Numbered from the stretch's first letter, positions 9,138 through 18,119 are shown. The stretch is 64,000 nucleotides of DNA from Tolypothrix brevis GSE-NOS-MK-07-07A (GCA_019358985.1 JAHHIJ010000002.1:124001-188000); one strand, 5' to 3'. Made by a program: numbers and translations. Notes: generated by a model from the sequence alone, not told the origin.

Positions 9138-10187
9138 ATGGAATATGTTGAAAATACACAGTCAAACACTATGGTTTTAGCGAAAGAAACTCTCATCTCT
9201 CCAGGATTCTACACAACTAATATCAGAAAGCTCTCTGATATTGATACTTTAAGCTTTCAAGGAGCCTTTAATACTACTGTAGCCAATCTAAAAAACGACT
9301 ATAACAAAGACAAGTATATACGTGACGGCAGATTTAATCAGTCTTGGGATCACATTCAAGGTGAGGCGCAAGAACTCATAATTAAACTTCTAGAAATGTA
9401 CTTTACTGCTGAGTACTCAGGATTCATTCTGTACAAAGAGTTATCATATCAACTCAAGGAAACAAACAGCATTCTTTCAGATGGGTTCTCCCTGATGTCT
9501 CGTGATGAAGCCCGTCACGCTAGTTTTCTAAATAAAGCTCTCTTAGATTTTCATGTCAAACCTGGCTTAGATTTTCTAAAAAAAGAACATAGAAAATATA
9601 TTTTTCTGCCTTTTTCATGGTTTATCTATTCTACTTACCTGTCTGAAAGAATTTCTAGCTGTTATTATATAACCATTTTCGAGCATTTAAAGGCTTATCC
9701 TGAGCGCTCCATCTATCCTCTTTTTAGCTTTTATAAATCATGGAGTGAAGATGAGAATCGACATGGAGATTTTTTTGGAGCAATTATTAAATCGCAACCA
9801 CAATTTTCTAATGGATTAAGAGCAAAAATAGTCTGCAAGTTTTTTTTGCTTTTGATTTTTAGTATGACATACTTCAAATATAAGAGTAACGATAAACTCC
9901 TTGCATTGCTTGGGCTAGATGCTCGTGAATACTATGTTTCTACAATAAAAAAGGTCAACAACACTATCAGGGAAGATCTGCCCACAATTCTTGATGTTGA
10001 AGAGCCACGTTTTTTTGAAAAATTAGACATTTGCTCATTGCATATTTTAGAAAATAAAAAAATTAATATATCAAATCAAAATATGTTCTTAAAATCGATC
10101 AGAAAAGCTCCGCATTATTTCACCCTTTTCTTGATTATGTTACGTCTATTTTTTATGAAATCAATTGATACGCGAGAGAAGCAGTAG
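9138..10187 (+). CDS. Divergent AcsF-like Mg-protoporphyrin IX monomethyl ester cyclase
   Basis: The 349-residue protein aligns by eye along its length with AcsF/ChlE, the aerobic diiron cyclase that forms ring E of chlorophyll. Ligand-type motifs are present in order: AEYSGFILYKEL near 91, MSRDEARHASFLNKAL near 119-134, the YLSER glutamate, and DENRHGDFF near 204-212. The C-terminus LRLFFMKSID is also AcsF-like. It is divergent, and the coding region looks AT-rich compared with its neighbours, so it is probably a paralogue rather than the main cyclase. Cyanobacteria are known to have a second, low-oxygen cyclase. The usual low-oxygen partners (heme oxygenase 2, hemN) are not beside it; a toxin-antitoxin pair follows. 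A second ATG at residue 13 (MVLAKETL) is an alternative start. Confidence 0.82.
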   Translation: MEYVENTQSNTMVLAKETLISPGFYTTNIRKLSDIDTLSFQGAFNTTVANLKNDYNKDKYIRDGRFNQSWDHIQGEAQELIIKLLEMYFTAEYSGFILYKELSYQLKETNSILSDGFSLMSRDEARHASFLNKALLDFHVKPGLDFLKKEHRKYIFLPFSWFIYSTYLSERISSCYYITIFEHLKAYPERSIYPLFSFYKSWSEDENRHGDFFGAIIKSQPQFSNGLRAKIVCKFFLLLIFSMTYFKYKSNDKLLALLGLDAREYYVSTIKKVNNTIREDLPTILDVEEPRFFEKLDICSLHILENKKINISNQNMFLKSIRKAPHYFTLFLIMLRLFFMKSIDTREKQ

Positions 10188-10298
10188 GCATTTGAGGCTC
10201 AGTTGCCACAAAATCACCTTCACAGATTTTTTATCTTCAATAATGAGAAATCAGATTTTGCTTACAATGTAGGTAGTTGCATAGTTTTAAGGTAAAAG

Positions 10299-10538
10299 AT
10301 GCCGATACTAACCCTTAGTAATGAGCAGGTTGTTGAACTGGTCAAACAGTTATCGTCTGAACAACAAGTAGAGGTGTTTAGGTTTTTACTTCTCCATCAG
10401 TGGGGGAAATGGGAATCATTGTCACGTTACGGAGCCGATAAAGCTAGATTAGTTGCCCAAGAGCGAGGTTTCGACTGGGATGCAATGACTGAGGAAGACC
10501 GCGAAGCTTTAATCGATGATGTGGTGCATGAGGATTAA
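10299..10538 (+). CDS. Putative antitoxin of a PIN toxin-antitoxin pair
   Basis: This 79-residue acidic helical protein (LTLSNEQVVELVKQLSSEQQ at the start, TEEDREALIDDVVHED at the end) is followed directly by a PIN-domain gene. The stop TAA and the next ATG share one base (TAATG), a coupling typical of toxin-antitoxin operons. It resembles the small helical proteins found before PIN-family toxins in cyanobacteria. No DNA-binding fold is obvious. The antitoxin role rests mainly on its position. Confidence 0.7.
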   Translation: MPILTLSNEQVVELVKQLSSEQQVEVFRFLLLHQWGKWESLSRYGADKARLVAQERGFDWDAMTEEDREALIDDVVHED

Positions 10539-10951
10539 TGCGATACGTTGCGGTTTTTGACACTAATATTTTGCTCTCCGCCCTACTTTCTACGAACGGT
10601 AATCCATTTCGATGTCTAGCTTTGGCAAGGATAGGGCAGGTTGAGTCGGTGATCTGTCAAGAAATTTTGGACGAATTTGCTGAGAAGTTGCTCGTGAAAT
10701 TCAAATTTTCTGAAGAGATGACGCAAGCAGCAGTAAAGGAGGTGCGTGAGTTTTCCCGTCTGGTTGAGATTCCTGGAATACTCCAGGTGGTTCTAGATGA
10801 TCCAGATGATGACATGGTTGTAGAAAGTGCAGTGGTTGGTAATGCGACTCACATCGTTACAGGGGACAAGCATCTTTTGTCATTGACAAGCCATCAGAGT
10901 ATTGCGATTGTCAAAGCGGCAGAGTTTGTTGCTTTGTTGGCATCATCCTAG
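10538..10951 (+). CDS. PIN-domain toxin (putative RNase)
   Basis: This 137-residue protein has the PIN arrangement: AVFDTNILLSALLS at the N-terminus with the first acidic residue, a central acidic E in ILDEFAEKL, the DDPDDDMVVESAVVG block near 88-102, and THIVTGDKHLL near 107-117 with a further conserved Asp. It matches the family annotated as putative TA system toxin component, PIN family. PIN proteins are Mg-dependent RNases. Translation is coupled to the upstream antitoxin by a 1-bp overlap. All the expected acidic residues are visible, so it is probably active. Confidence 0.88.
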   Translation: MRYVAVFDTNILLSALLSTNGNPFRCLALARIGQVESVICQEILDEFAEKLLVKFKFSEEMTQAAVKEVREFSRLVEIPGILQVVLDDPDDDMVVESAVVGNATHIVTGDKHLLSLTSHQSIAIVKAAEFVALLASS

Positions 10952-10961
10952 CTAACTACTA

Positions 10962-13900
10962 TCAACCATCAACCATCAACTTTTTAAGTTGAGCGACTAC
11001 AAGAGGGTGTGGATCGTTTTTCAACTGAGGTAAAAGTTCTAGAAGAACGCGGGGTGAAACTACACTTAAATATGCGATCGCAGCTTCTCGCACAAATCCG
11101 GTAGGATGACGCAGGGTTGCCATAATTTCGGGAATTGGCAATGGAATACAAGCAACTTGGGCAAAATGAAAACAGCAAGCCAAGCACCAATCGGAAAGTA
11201 AATTTCCCTGGCTGATCAATCTGCAAGTGCGATCGCTTAATAACATTTGTTGATATTCAGCCATTCCTTTAGACACTATATGCTGTAGTTTTTCTTCAGG
11301 CGATCGCTGATCAAAAATATTCACCAATACAGATTTACTCGGTAAATTAACTGTATGCTCTAAAATTTCTAATCCCCGTGCTAAGTTTACTGCTGACTCA
11401 GACCGAAGATTAAACGCCGCTGCCTGTATATTATCCTGAGAATAAAGCAGTTTCAACAACATCATCAATCGCTCTTTTACATTAATTTCTAATTCTAAAA
11501 GTGCGCGTTTTAGTAACGATAATATAGTAATCTCTCTTGGAGTTATTTGGTGTTTTTCTGTTTTAAAATCTATATAATTTGCGGATATTTCTTTGGGAAT
11601 TTTAAAGTCAATACAAGCGGCGTAAATTTCTCCTAAAAAGCTGATTTCCTGCTCAATTAGCATTTCCACCTTTTTTTGATATAACCCATATACTAAACTG
11701 ATAATTCCTTCTTTTTTATGCCTTGCGAGTAAAGTTTTCAGGATATGATCTCTACTTGTACCACGAAAAATTTCCAATTGTTGCCATAAAATATCCATTG
11801 CTTCTAAAGTGGGAATTTGACCAATAGTGCGCCACGCGTACATTCGCACGAAATCCGGTTTATAAATATTAGTAGCAAGGCTCAACAGCATCGGGAAAGC
11901 TTCATTTTCTAACTGCACTAAAGCAAGCATTGCTGTATTGCGAGTTGATTTATAGCAAAGCCCTGCTAATAACGCTGAATAATATTCTTCTAATTGGTTT
12001 GCCACAATCATTTCTAATACAGCACGACGCACCCGTAAAGACTCATCTTGCAATAAATTAGGAATATGAATTCGCAACGCTTGTAAATAAACTGCTTCTG
12101 TTAATACTTTGACCCCATTCATCCGTTCAAGTTCAAGTTTATGAGTCAGCATTTTTCGCAGAGTATGCATTGCTGCTACTTTTTGCATTGGTGTTCCTTG
12201 ACGTAACAGCAAGGCAGCAGCAGTACCTCGAATAAGTGAATTTTCTTGCGGATGCAAATACTCTTCTAATTTCCCTAAATCTGGATGTTTTTCAGCTAGC
12301 CAAATATAGCGTATGCTCAGAGCAAAAATTTCTGGAGTAAGATTTTCTTGGCGCTGTGCTAATAAAGTGCGGACTTCAGGTAAATAAGCTGCATTTGCAC
12401 CTGCTGCAAGCATCACTTCCAAACTGGACTTTTGTAAATCTGGGGATAACTTGACTAACATGGATGCTAAAATTTCTGCGGCACCTTGAAGGTCAAATTG
12501 AGATAAAAGTTCAATGCAAGAGCGTTTATCTGCTTCTGTGCGTTTTTCTGCTAAAGTTTTTATTACTACCTGCTTGAATAGTGGCAAATCTATATTTGAA
12601 GCATTGATTTGACCTTGTTCTGCACTTGAAACTAACAGTTCAACGTAGCCTTTTTGTAGTAACCAAATTACGCCGAGACAAATCGCACCAGCGATCGCTG
12701 TTAAGAGCAATAATATTAAGTCGTGTGCGTTGATGGGCAAAAACCGCGTACACAGCCACAAAGTAACTAAAATCACTACACCTGCCGTTCCAGCACCAAA
12801 CGCTTCCGCAATCCCACCGGAAAATGTTTGCACACGAGAGCGAATTTTCGCGGGTATTGGTTGAAACAACAATGGTCCGCTACTAGCGACAAAGGTATAG
12901 CGCAAAAGTTCGTCTAGAAACTTGATAATCACTAAACCCCAGAAAAAGTTTTGCCCTTGTATCACCACAAATAAACCGAGTATCGGGATAACTATTGGGA
13001 TCAAAACTATGACGCTTGCTGGTAATGTGGCAACGGCAACAAACACCCCAGAACGTTCGAGCAATCGGCTGGAGATAAACCATTGCATAGTTAACTCACA
13101 CAGTCCGGTAATTCCGCCAAATATCCCTAGAAAGCTGGCGATTTGTTTGTCGTTATAATTTAACTTCAGTTGAGTCAGATACTGAAAATCGATTAAAATC
13201 CCCATGACTTGCAGCAACGCAAAAAACGCAAACAACAGCAATGCATAGCGCTTCACAGGACCTGTAAGACGGCTTTTGGTGGAACGTGATGTTGTCGTCG
13301 GAATTAATCGTTGGGGAGTATTGGGAAAAGCTTGACGGTACTTGTGAGTGAGATACCAGAGAATTAGAGTTCCCAAAACGATGAAGGTAGCAGCGAAGGG
13401 AACGATGACGTTATGCAGTCCGACAAATAGCAGCAGTAAAGGTAAACTAAAACCGCTGAGGACATCAGCAACTAAAATACCACTGCTGACTAATGGGTAG
13501 GTGCGCTTAATCTCGCGAATATTGAATAATTGATTGGCGGTAATTGAGGTATTGAGGTCGTTGATAATGTAAAAAGCATCTACCCACAAGCGCAGTAGAA
13601 ATATGCTAATGACTTGAAAAGGTAAAACTTGCAAACCAAAAGGTAGTAAAATTAGTGGCACGAACATAAAAGGTGCGATCGCCACAATTACCAACCGCAA
13701 GGGAAAAATCTTTTGCAGCCAAGAATAAAAAAAAACCAGTACAGAACCAAGCGCTGCACTAGCAATATAAATCCAAGGCAGTGACTTTGCCCCATATTGA
13801 TCTAAAAAAAGCGCGACTGTACTATCCTCAGACCAACGCAATCCTATAGATGTAATTGTATAAAAAGCAAACATTAAAAATGTGCGATCGCTCTCCTCCG

Positions 13901-13979
13901 GTCGGAGATTCACCCACTTCAGCAATCGGTTAAGAACACCTTTATTTTTCGCAACAAAAGAGAGTTTTTTTAGTTCCAT
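10962..13979 (-). CDS. Nucleotide-transporter-like membrane protein fused to HEAT repeats
   Basis: The 1005-residue protein has two parts. Residues about 25-440 hold some 10-12 hydrophobic segments and resemble the ATP/ADP-translocase-type (Npt/NTT) branch of MFS transporters (N-terminal LRPEESDRTFLMFAFYTI). Residues about 460-1005 are soluble and helical with HEAT-like units, for example LLQDESLRVRRAVLEMIVAN and the C-terminal ATLRHPTGFVREAAIAYL. Proteins of this architecture occur in cyanobacteria, but substrate and role are not known to me. The ATG at 13979 fits the start of the conserved region. The HEAT part may bind a partner or regulate transport; that is inference. Confidence 0.8.
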   Translation of the reverse strand: MELKKLSFVAKNKGVLNRLLKWVNLRPEESDRTFLMFAFYTITSIGLRWSEDSTVALFLDQYGAKSLPWIYIASAALGSVLVFFYSWLQKIFPLRLVIVAIAPFMFVPLILLPFGLQVLPFQVISIFLLRLWVDAFYIINDLNTSITANQLFNIREIKRTYPLVSSGILVADVLSGFSLPLLLLFVGLHNVIVPFAATFIVLGTLILWYLTHKYRQAFPNTPQRLIPTTTSRSTKSRLTGPVKRYALLLFAFFALLQVMGILIDFQYLTQLKLNYNDKQIASFLGIFGGITGLCELTMQWFISSRLLERSGVFVAVATLPASVIVLIPIVIPILGLFVVIQGQNFFWGLVIIKFLDELLRYTFVASSGPLLFQPIPAKIRSRVQTFSGGIAEAFGAGTAGVVILVTLWLCTRFLPINAHDLILLLLTAIAGAICLGVIWLLQKGYVELLVSSAEQGQINASNIDLPLFKQVVIKTLAEKRTEADKRSCIELLSQFDLQGAAEILASMLVKLSPDLQKSSLEVMLAAGANAAYLPEVRTLLAQRQENLTPEIFALSIRYIWLAEKHPDLGKLEEYLHPQENSLIRGTAAALLLRQGTPMQKVAAMHTLRKMLTHKLELERMNGVKVLTEAVYLQALRIHIPNLLQDESLRVRRAVLEMIVANQLEEYYSALLAGLCYKSTRNTAMLALVQLENEAFPMLLSLATNIYKPDFVRMYAWRTIGQIPTLEAMDILWQQLEIFRGTSRDHILKTLLARHKKEGIISLVYGLYQKKVEMLIEQEISFLGEIYAACIDFKIPKEISANYIDFKTEKHQITPREITILSLLKRALLELEINVKERLMMLLKLLYSQDNIQAAAFNLRSESAVNLARGLEILEHTVNLPSKSVLVNIFDQRSPEEKLQHIVSKGMAEYQQMLLSDRTCRLISQGNLLSDWCLACCFHFAQVACIPLPIPEIMATLRHPTGFVREAAIAYLSVVSPRVLLELLPQLKNDPHPLVVAQLKKLMVDG

Positions 13980-14035
13980 GCAAGTTGTATTTTCTAGAGA
14001 CTAGGGATTAGAGACTAAAGACTAGGGATTAGGGA

Positions 14036-14124
14036 GTCTGTCAAGAACTAATTGACGGATAGTTTCGCTGTAGAGACGGCGATTCCCTTGCGTCTCTCTA
14101 ACCGTCAAAATAAATTTGACAGAC
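14036..14124. mobile_element. Small nested inverted-repeat element, family D
   Basis: An 89-bp stretch has perfect 9-bp ends GTCTGTCAA (14036-14044) and TTGACAGAC (14116-14124), with a second inner inverted pair TTGACGG / CCGTCAA. It has the form of a miniature inverted-repeat element and no coding capacity. Confidence 0.5.
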
Positions 14125-14188
14125 CACTAGGGATTAGGGATTAAGGACGCTTGAAACAGATTATTCATACCGAGTTGCACAGCATAGA

Positions 14189-14262
14189 TATAACCTCACC
14201 CCTACCCCTCTCCTTGTTAAGGAGAGGGGAGATAAAGCATAGCTTTGTCGGGGTGAGGTTAT
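14189..14262. repeat. Inverted repeat AACCTCACCCC...GGGGTGAGGTT
   Basis: Terminal arms AACCTCACCCC and GGGGTGAGGTT enclose an inner hairpin CCCCTCTCC / GGAGAGGGG. This is a common dispersed intergenic repeat type in cyanobacteria. Function is unknown. Confidence 0.6.
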
Positions 14263-14290
14263 GATAAGTAGTCGGACAGAATTAATTACA

Positions 14291-14366
14291 CAATGTCCGA
14301 AGCGAGTGGAACGAAGCAATCGCAAGGGTTTGGGATTGCTTCACGACCTTCGCAATGACTGTAAAT
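14291..14366. repeat. Inverted repeat GAAGCGAGTGGAACGAAGCAATC type
   Basis: GAACGAAGCAATC and GGATTGCTTC with CGCAATGAC at the end form a stem-loop of the TGTCATTGCGAG class of dispersed repeats. A related TGTCATTCTGAGTGGAGCG repeat lies at 46556-46745. There is no gene here. Confidence 0.55.
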
Positions 14367-14519
14367 ATTTTTGTCCACCTATACTTATCTGTTTGTCCCT
14401 TGTCCCCTTGTCTCTCAGTAAAAAGTCCCCAGAAATGGCAAAAGTCCTGAGCAACTGAGTATTATCTTTCCCACTCAGCGCTCAAGACTATCGTTTGTTA
14501 ATTTATTTAAACGACCTAT

Positions 14520-14623
14520 GACATCATGTTCGTTTAATTAACAGAATAAAAACCTACCTACCGTCGTAGAGACGTTCCGCCGGAACGTCTCTACATTGTA
14601 AATAATTTACCGGACATGATATG
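14520..14623. mobile_element. MITE-like element, family A copy 2
   Basis: Ends GACATCATGTTCG (14520-14532) and CGGACATGATATG (14611-14623) are inverted relative to each other. Inside, 14566-14594 is a perfect 29-bp palindrome (GTAGAGACGTTCC-GCC-GGAACGTCTCTAC). The inner sequence TTTAATTAACAG..AATAAAAACCTACCTA matches copy 1 at 7723-7825. Confidence 0.6.
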
Positions 14624-14839
14624 AGTCGATTTTATTTTTGTTTTAGAGGTTAACTTAATCGCGAAATAGTTATCTAAAATTAGTCAAAACTCGCTGGACA
14701 AGATAAGTCTAGAATTGATATAGTATCTGCAATGCCGAAAACCAAGGCTCAATTATCCGGTTTGTAAACCGCAGTTCTGTCAGTACTAGCCAGCCTGTTA
14801 AGGTCGAGAAGGAAGTCCACAACTCGTTAAATTGGCGCT

Positions 14840-15000
14840 CATATAGTGGGTGACTCATGGCTAAAAGCTTCAGCTAGAATTGTTTTTTGGATTAGGATGG
14901 GCTACATCCGAATTTACGCCTGTGGACAAGAAGGAGCCGACTCCCTTGGGTGAAGCAGGAAGCAGACCCTTCAAGAGCAATCTTGATTGAATAGTGAGAC
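14840..15000 (+). pseudogene. Relic of an IS200/IS605-type 3' end (tnpB tail)
   Basis: One plus-strand frame ends ..IYACGQEGADSLG* and is followed by GGTGAAGCAGGAAGC and CCCTTCAAGAGC. I recognise this as like the end of TnpB genes and the right end / guide-RNA scaffold of IS200/IS605-type elements in cyanobacteria. No further tnpB sequence is present upstream, so only the tail survives. The remaining bases of 14624-14840 show no gene. The assignment rests on memory of the family rather than a search. Confidence 0.45.
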
Positions 15001-15061
15001 TTGAGAAAGTTTAGCTAAGTTTTGTGTAGCAGAAGACGTTTTCTCTAAAACAATCGGATCG

Positions 15062-15598
15062 TTATTTCTTAGGCGATATGAGCATCATCATATTTCGCCC
15101 TTCTTTTTTGGGCATTTGCTGTACCTCGCCAAATGGCTCTAAGTCAGTAGCCATTCGTTTGAGTAAAGTTTCTGCTAGGTCGCTGTGTTGAATTTCCCGA
15201 CCTCGGAACATCACAGTGGCTTTGACTTTATCACCATCTTTCAAAAACCGCTCTGCTTGCTTGACACGCACGTTGTAGTCATGTTCTTCTATTTTGTAGC
15301 GCATCTTCACTTCTTTGACGTCAGCGGTGTGCTGCTTTTTCCGGGCTTCCCGCGCCTTCTTCTCCTGCTCGAATTTGTATTTCCCATAGTCCATAATCCG
15401 ACAAACCGGCGGGTCAGCCTTGTCACTGAGTAGCACCAGATCAAGTTCTTTTTCTTCTGCTAGTTGCAGTGCTTCCTGAGGAGTGATAATTCCTAGTTGG
15501 GCGCCATCAGTATCAATGACCCGAATTTTCGGGAAGCGAATTCTTTCATTAATTTGGGGCAGATCGCGAGTTCTTTTTTTCTCAATCACAGGCGTCAT
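15062..15598 (-). CDS. infC: Translation initiation factor IF-3
   Basis: IF-3 binds the 30S subunit, prevents premature 50S joining and checks the start codon. The 178-residue protein is full length: N-domain with [14 protein letters not shown] and [12 protein letters not shown], lysine-rich linker [14 protein letters not shown], then a C-domain with [15 protein letters not shown] and [10 protein letters not shown]. The start is ATG at 15598, not the rare AUU-type codon used by some bacteria. The rpmI and rplT genes that often follow infC are absent here; an IS-like relic follows instead. Confidence 0.97.
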   Translation of the reverse strand: MTPVIEKKRTRDLPQINERIRFPKIRVIDTDGAQLGIITPQEALQLAEEKELDLVLLSDKADPPVCRIMDYGKYKFEQEKKAREARKKQHTADVKEVKMRYKIEEHDYNVRVKQAERFLKDGDKVKATVMFRGREIQHSDLAETLLKRMATDLEPFGEVQQMPKKEGRNMMMLISPKK

Positions 15599-15957
15599 GT
15601 ATGATTTTTGGGGGCTGTTTGGTTGTAAAGAATTGGACTTGGTGTTGTTTTGTACGCCTCAAGTTGCGATCGCGCTTCTTGAGGACTGAAACTTAAAAAA
15701 TAAGCTATGGTTCTATGGTAACTAATCCATAAAGTAGTTTATTAGTTGTGGTATATGTCATTCTACTCACTGTGAGAGAATTTCTGCCCAATAGTTAATC
15801 TAAATTACACAACACTTATAAACTTTAACTATTGTAACATTTAAAACATATTTATAATAAAAAGTATAGTTTGATACTAAATTATGTTAAATAGACTAAT
15901 AACCCAAGTTGCTAATTATAGATTCAGGCGATCGCTTCGGGTCACTTAAGCAATAAA

Positions 15958-15988
15958 ATTCCCTCCAAAGATAAATTTAGGAGGGAAT
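15958..15988 (-). terminator. Probable intrinsic terminator downstream of the S1-domain gene
   Basis: A perfect 9-bp stem ATTCCCTCC / GGAGGGAAT with a 13-base loop is followed, on the minus strand, by TTTTATTG. It lies about 155 bp beyond the stop of the S1-domain gene. The loop is large and the T-run short. The rest of the 15599-16143 gap shows no gene. Confidence 0.45.
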
Positions 15989-16143
15989 ATGGTTAATGAA
16001 ATGGCATTGCATAATAAAGGGATGAATTGAGATTATCTACTGTGTAATGCCTATACTGTGGGTCTACGAAGATTCCCAAGAACGGAAAGCGTAGAGGTAA
16101 ACAACATCACATTTGCAACGCCTTATCAACCAACAACTATCAA

Positions 16144-17049
16144 CTAGCTTTCTTCAACTTTGTCCGACGCTCGATTAGCACGTGCTTCGGCTGAAGCCAT
16201 TACCTCGTCCATATTCTCCAGAATTTCGCCTGGGAAATTTTCCAAAACTCTGGTAGAAAGAGCAACGCGACCTTTACCTTCATCCAAGTCAATAATTACA
16301 GCTTTAATCAACTGACCAACTTGAAACACTTTTTCCAGATTTTCAATAAATTTTTGGCTCACCTGCTTGATGTGGAGTAAGGCACTAACACCTGACAAAT
16401 CAACAAACACACCAAAAGGCTTGATGCCAGTAACTTTACCTTCGACCAACTGACCATTCGCCAACATACTGAAGCCGGCAGAACGAGTTGCCAAGCGCTG
16501 AGAAAGTATAAGCTTATTATTATTGCGATCAATTTCTAAAAAGCCAGTAGTTAGAGTTTGACCTTTAAGACCTTCTAAATTATCACGCTCAACCAAGTGC
16601 GATCGCGGAATAAATCCCCGCAAACCTAGCAAATCAACAGTAACACCACCTTTATTCACACCCATTACTCGCACTTGTACCGTCTGGCTGTTTTCTTGCA
16701 TTTCCACCAGCCGTTCCCAGATGTGCTTAATTTCCAACTGTTTCCGAGATACGGTAACTTGACCTTCTGCATCTTGTTCTCGGATAATTATAAATTCCAG
16801 TTCTTCTTGTAGCGGCAACACCTCCGACAAATTAGTTATTGCTCTCAAAGAAGCCTCATCGCGGGGGATAAAAGCGGAAGATTTGCCTCCAATATCGACA
16901 TATGCTCCATCATGGTCAAGCTGGAACACTTTACCGTGTACCACCTGTCCCTTTTGAAACTGATAGTCGTGTTTTTCCAGTGCTTGGGCAAAATCGTCCA
17001 TTGTAAACGACGAGTTAGCTTTTTGAGAAAGTTTCGCTTCGGAATTCAT
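16144..17049 (-). CDS. 30S ribosomal protein S1 homologue with three S1 domains
   Basis: The 301-residue protein contains three S1 RNA-binding domains at about residues 34-105, 118-188 and 203-275 (GQVVHGKVFQLDHDGAYVDI; VQVRVMGVNKGGVTVDLLG; GQLVEGKVTGIKPFGVFVDL). I chose ATG at 17049 (MNSEAKLSQ). An in-frame TTG at 17097 would put a perfect hairpin inside the coding region. Cyanobacteria carry short three-domain S1 proteins in two versions; the length and acidic tail suggest the second (rps1b/nbp1-like) version, though I cannot separate the two with certainty. It should bind mRNA on the 30S subunit. Confidence 0.88.
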   Translation of the reverse strand: MNSEAKLSQKANSSFTMDDFAQALEKHDYQFQKGQVVHGKVFQLDHDGAYVDIGGKSSAFIPRDEASLRAITNLSEVLPLQEELEFIIIREQDAEGQVTVSRKQLEIKHIWERLVEMQENSQTVQVRVMGVNKGGVTVDLLGLRGFIPRSHLVERDNLEGLKGQTLTTGFLEIDRNNNKLILSQRLATRSAGFSMLANGQLVEGKVTGIKPFGVFVDLSGVSALLHIKQVSQKFIENLEKVFQVGQLIKAVIIDLDEGKGRVALSTRVLENFPGEILENMDEVMASAEARANRASDKVEES

Positions 17050-17074
17050 GATCTTTGAAGATAAATTGTTATTT

Positions 17075-17102
17075 GCTAATTGCCAAATGCTTGGCAATTA
17101 GC
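17075..17102 (-). promoter_or_regulatory. Perfect 12-bp hairpin in the leader of the S1-domain gene
   Basis: GCTAATTGCCAA (17075-17086) and TTGGCAATTAGC (17091-17102) pair perfectly around a 4-base loop, 26 bases before the chosen ATG. No T-run follows, so it could be an operator or an RNA structure in the 5' leader. Confidence 0.5.
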
Positions 17103-17134
17103 CATTTGTAGTATGAACGGATATTTCTTTCTAC

Positions 17135-17878
17135 CTAGTGGCTTAATTGTGTAAACAGTTGTTTCACCTGCTCCCAAGCATCAGCCGCCGATGAAGGATT
17201 ATAGCTGGCGCGATGGTCACAGAAAAATCCGTGGTCAGCTCCATCGTAGCGAAACACACGATGCTCGATTTTATATTTTTCTAACTCTGCCTCTATTTGA
17301 TCTACCTCCTGTTGAGGAATGCTGGCATCTTCCTTGCCAAAAAAGGCGTATAGTGTGCCTTTAATTTCTGGGGTGAGGGTAAGGGTAGGAGCGCCACCTC
17401 CTGGTGTGCGACTGGTAATGCCTGCGCCGTAAAATGAAGCGGTAGCTTTGATATCTGGTAAAGTGGAAGTGAGATATGCTACATGACCGCCAAAGCAGAA
17501 GCCAATACAGCCAAAACCATCTTTTTTTACTTGGGGGAGACTTTTGAGGTAATTAATCGCTGTTTGAATATCGCTTAATAATTCTGATGCTTTGGTTTGC
17601 ATAGCATAGTTTCTGCCAGTTTCAATAGCTTCTGGGGTATAGCCAGTTTCAAAACCGGGAGCGATACGTTGAAAAATTGCTGGTGCGATCGCTACATATC
17701 CAAGTTTAGCAATACGTTCTGTAACTTCCCGGATATGGGCGTTGACACCAAAAATTTCTTGCAATACTACAATACCTGAGTAGGAACCTGGTTCTTGTGG
17801 TTGTGCCAGATAAGCCTCTATTTGTAAATTGTCAAGGGATAGCTTAACCGTTTTGGTATCGATTACTTGAAGAGTCAT
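17135..17878 (-). CDS. Dienelactone hydrolase family protein
   Basis: The 247-residue alpha/beta hydrolase has VVLQEIFGVNAHIREVTERI near the N-terminus, the Cys nucleophile in GFCFGGHVAYL near residue 127, an acid in FGKEDASIPQQEVD, and the catalytic His in YDGADHGFFCDHR. This Cys-Asp-His set is that of carboxymethylenebutenolidase. The family hydrolyses dienelactones and related esters, but the physiological substrate in cyanobacteria is not clear. It is transcribed in the same direction as, and just upstream of, the S1-domain gene. ATG at 17878 is the natural start. Confidence 0.9.
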   Translation of the reverse strand: MTLQVIDTKTVKLSLDNLQIEAYLAQPQEPGSYSGIVVLQEIFGVNAHIREVTERIAKLGYVAIAPAIFQRIAPGFETGYTPEAIETGRNYAMQTKASELLSDIQTAINYLKSLPQVKKDGFGCIGFCFGGHVAYLTSTLPDIKATASFYGAGITSRTPGGGAPTLTLTPEIKGTLYAFFGKEDASIPQQEVDQIEAELEKYKIEHRVFRYDGADHGFFCDHRASYNPSSAADAWEQVKQLFTQLSH

Positions 17879-18119
17879 AATTATTTTTACTCATGGTTTG
17901 TAATTATCAGATATAACTATGCCAGGATCTTAACTTCATCTCAACTCTTCGCGCCAAGTTTATAGGACAGGGAGCGCACTTCTTTTGGCGACAAGTGAGA
18001 AGGCTTGGACGCTATCAGAAATTTCCACGCCGATGAATTCCATGTATAAATAAAATATTTGACAAGTAGCATATGCCGCTGATCGCATAGGACTACTAGC
18101 ACTATTTGGAGGTTTGGTG

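Noticed and set aside
14261-14458. 65-residue plus-strand frame
   Set aside because: It lies in dispersed inverted repeats and low-complexity GTCCCTTGTCC sequence, with no domain.
14700-15060. A structured RNA such as 6S RNA, SRP RNA, tmRNA or RNase P RNA
   Set aside because: None of their conserved core sequences is present. The right part looks more like an IS200/IS605 end.
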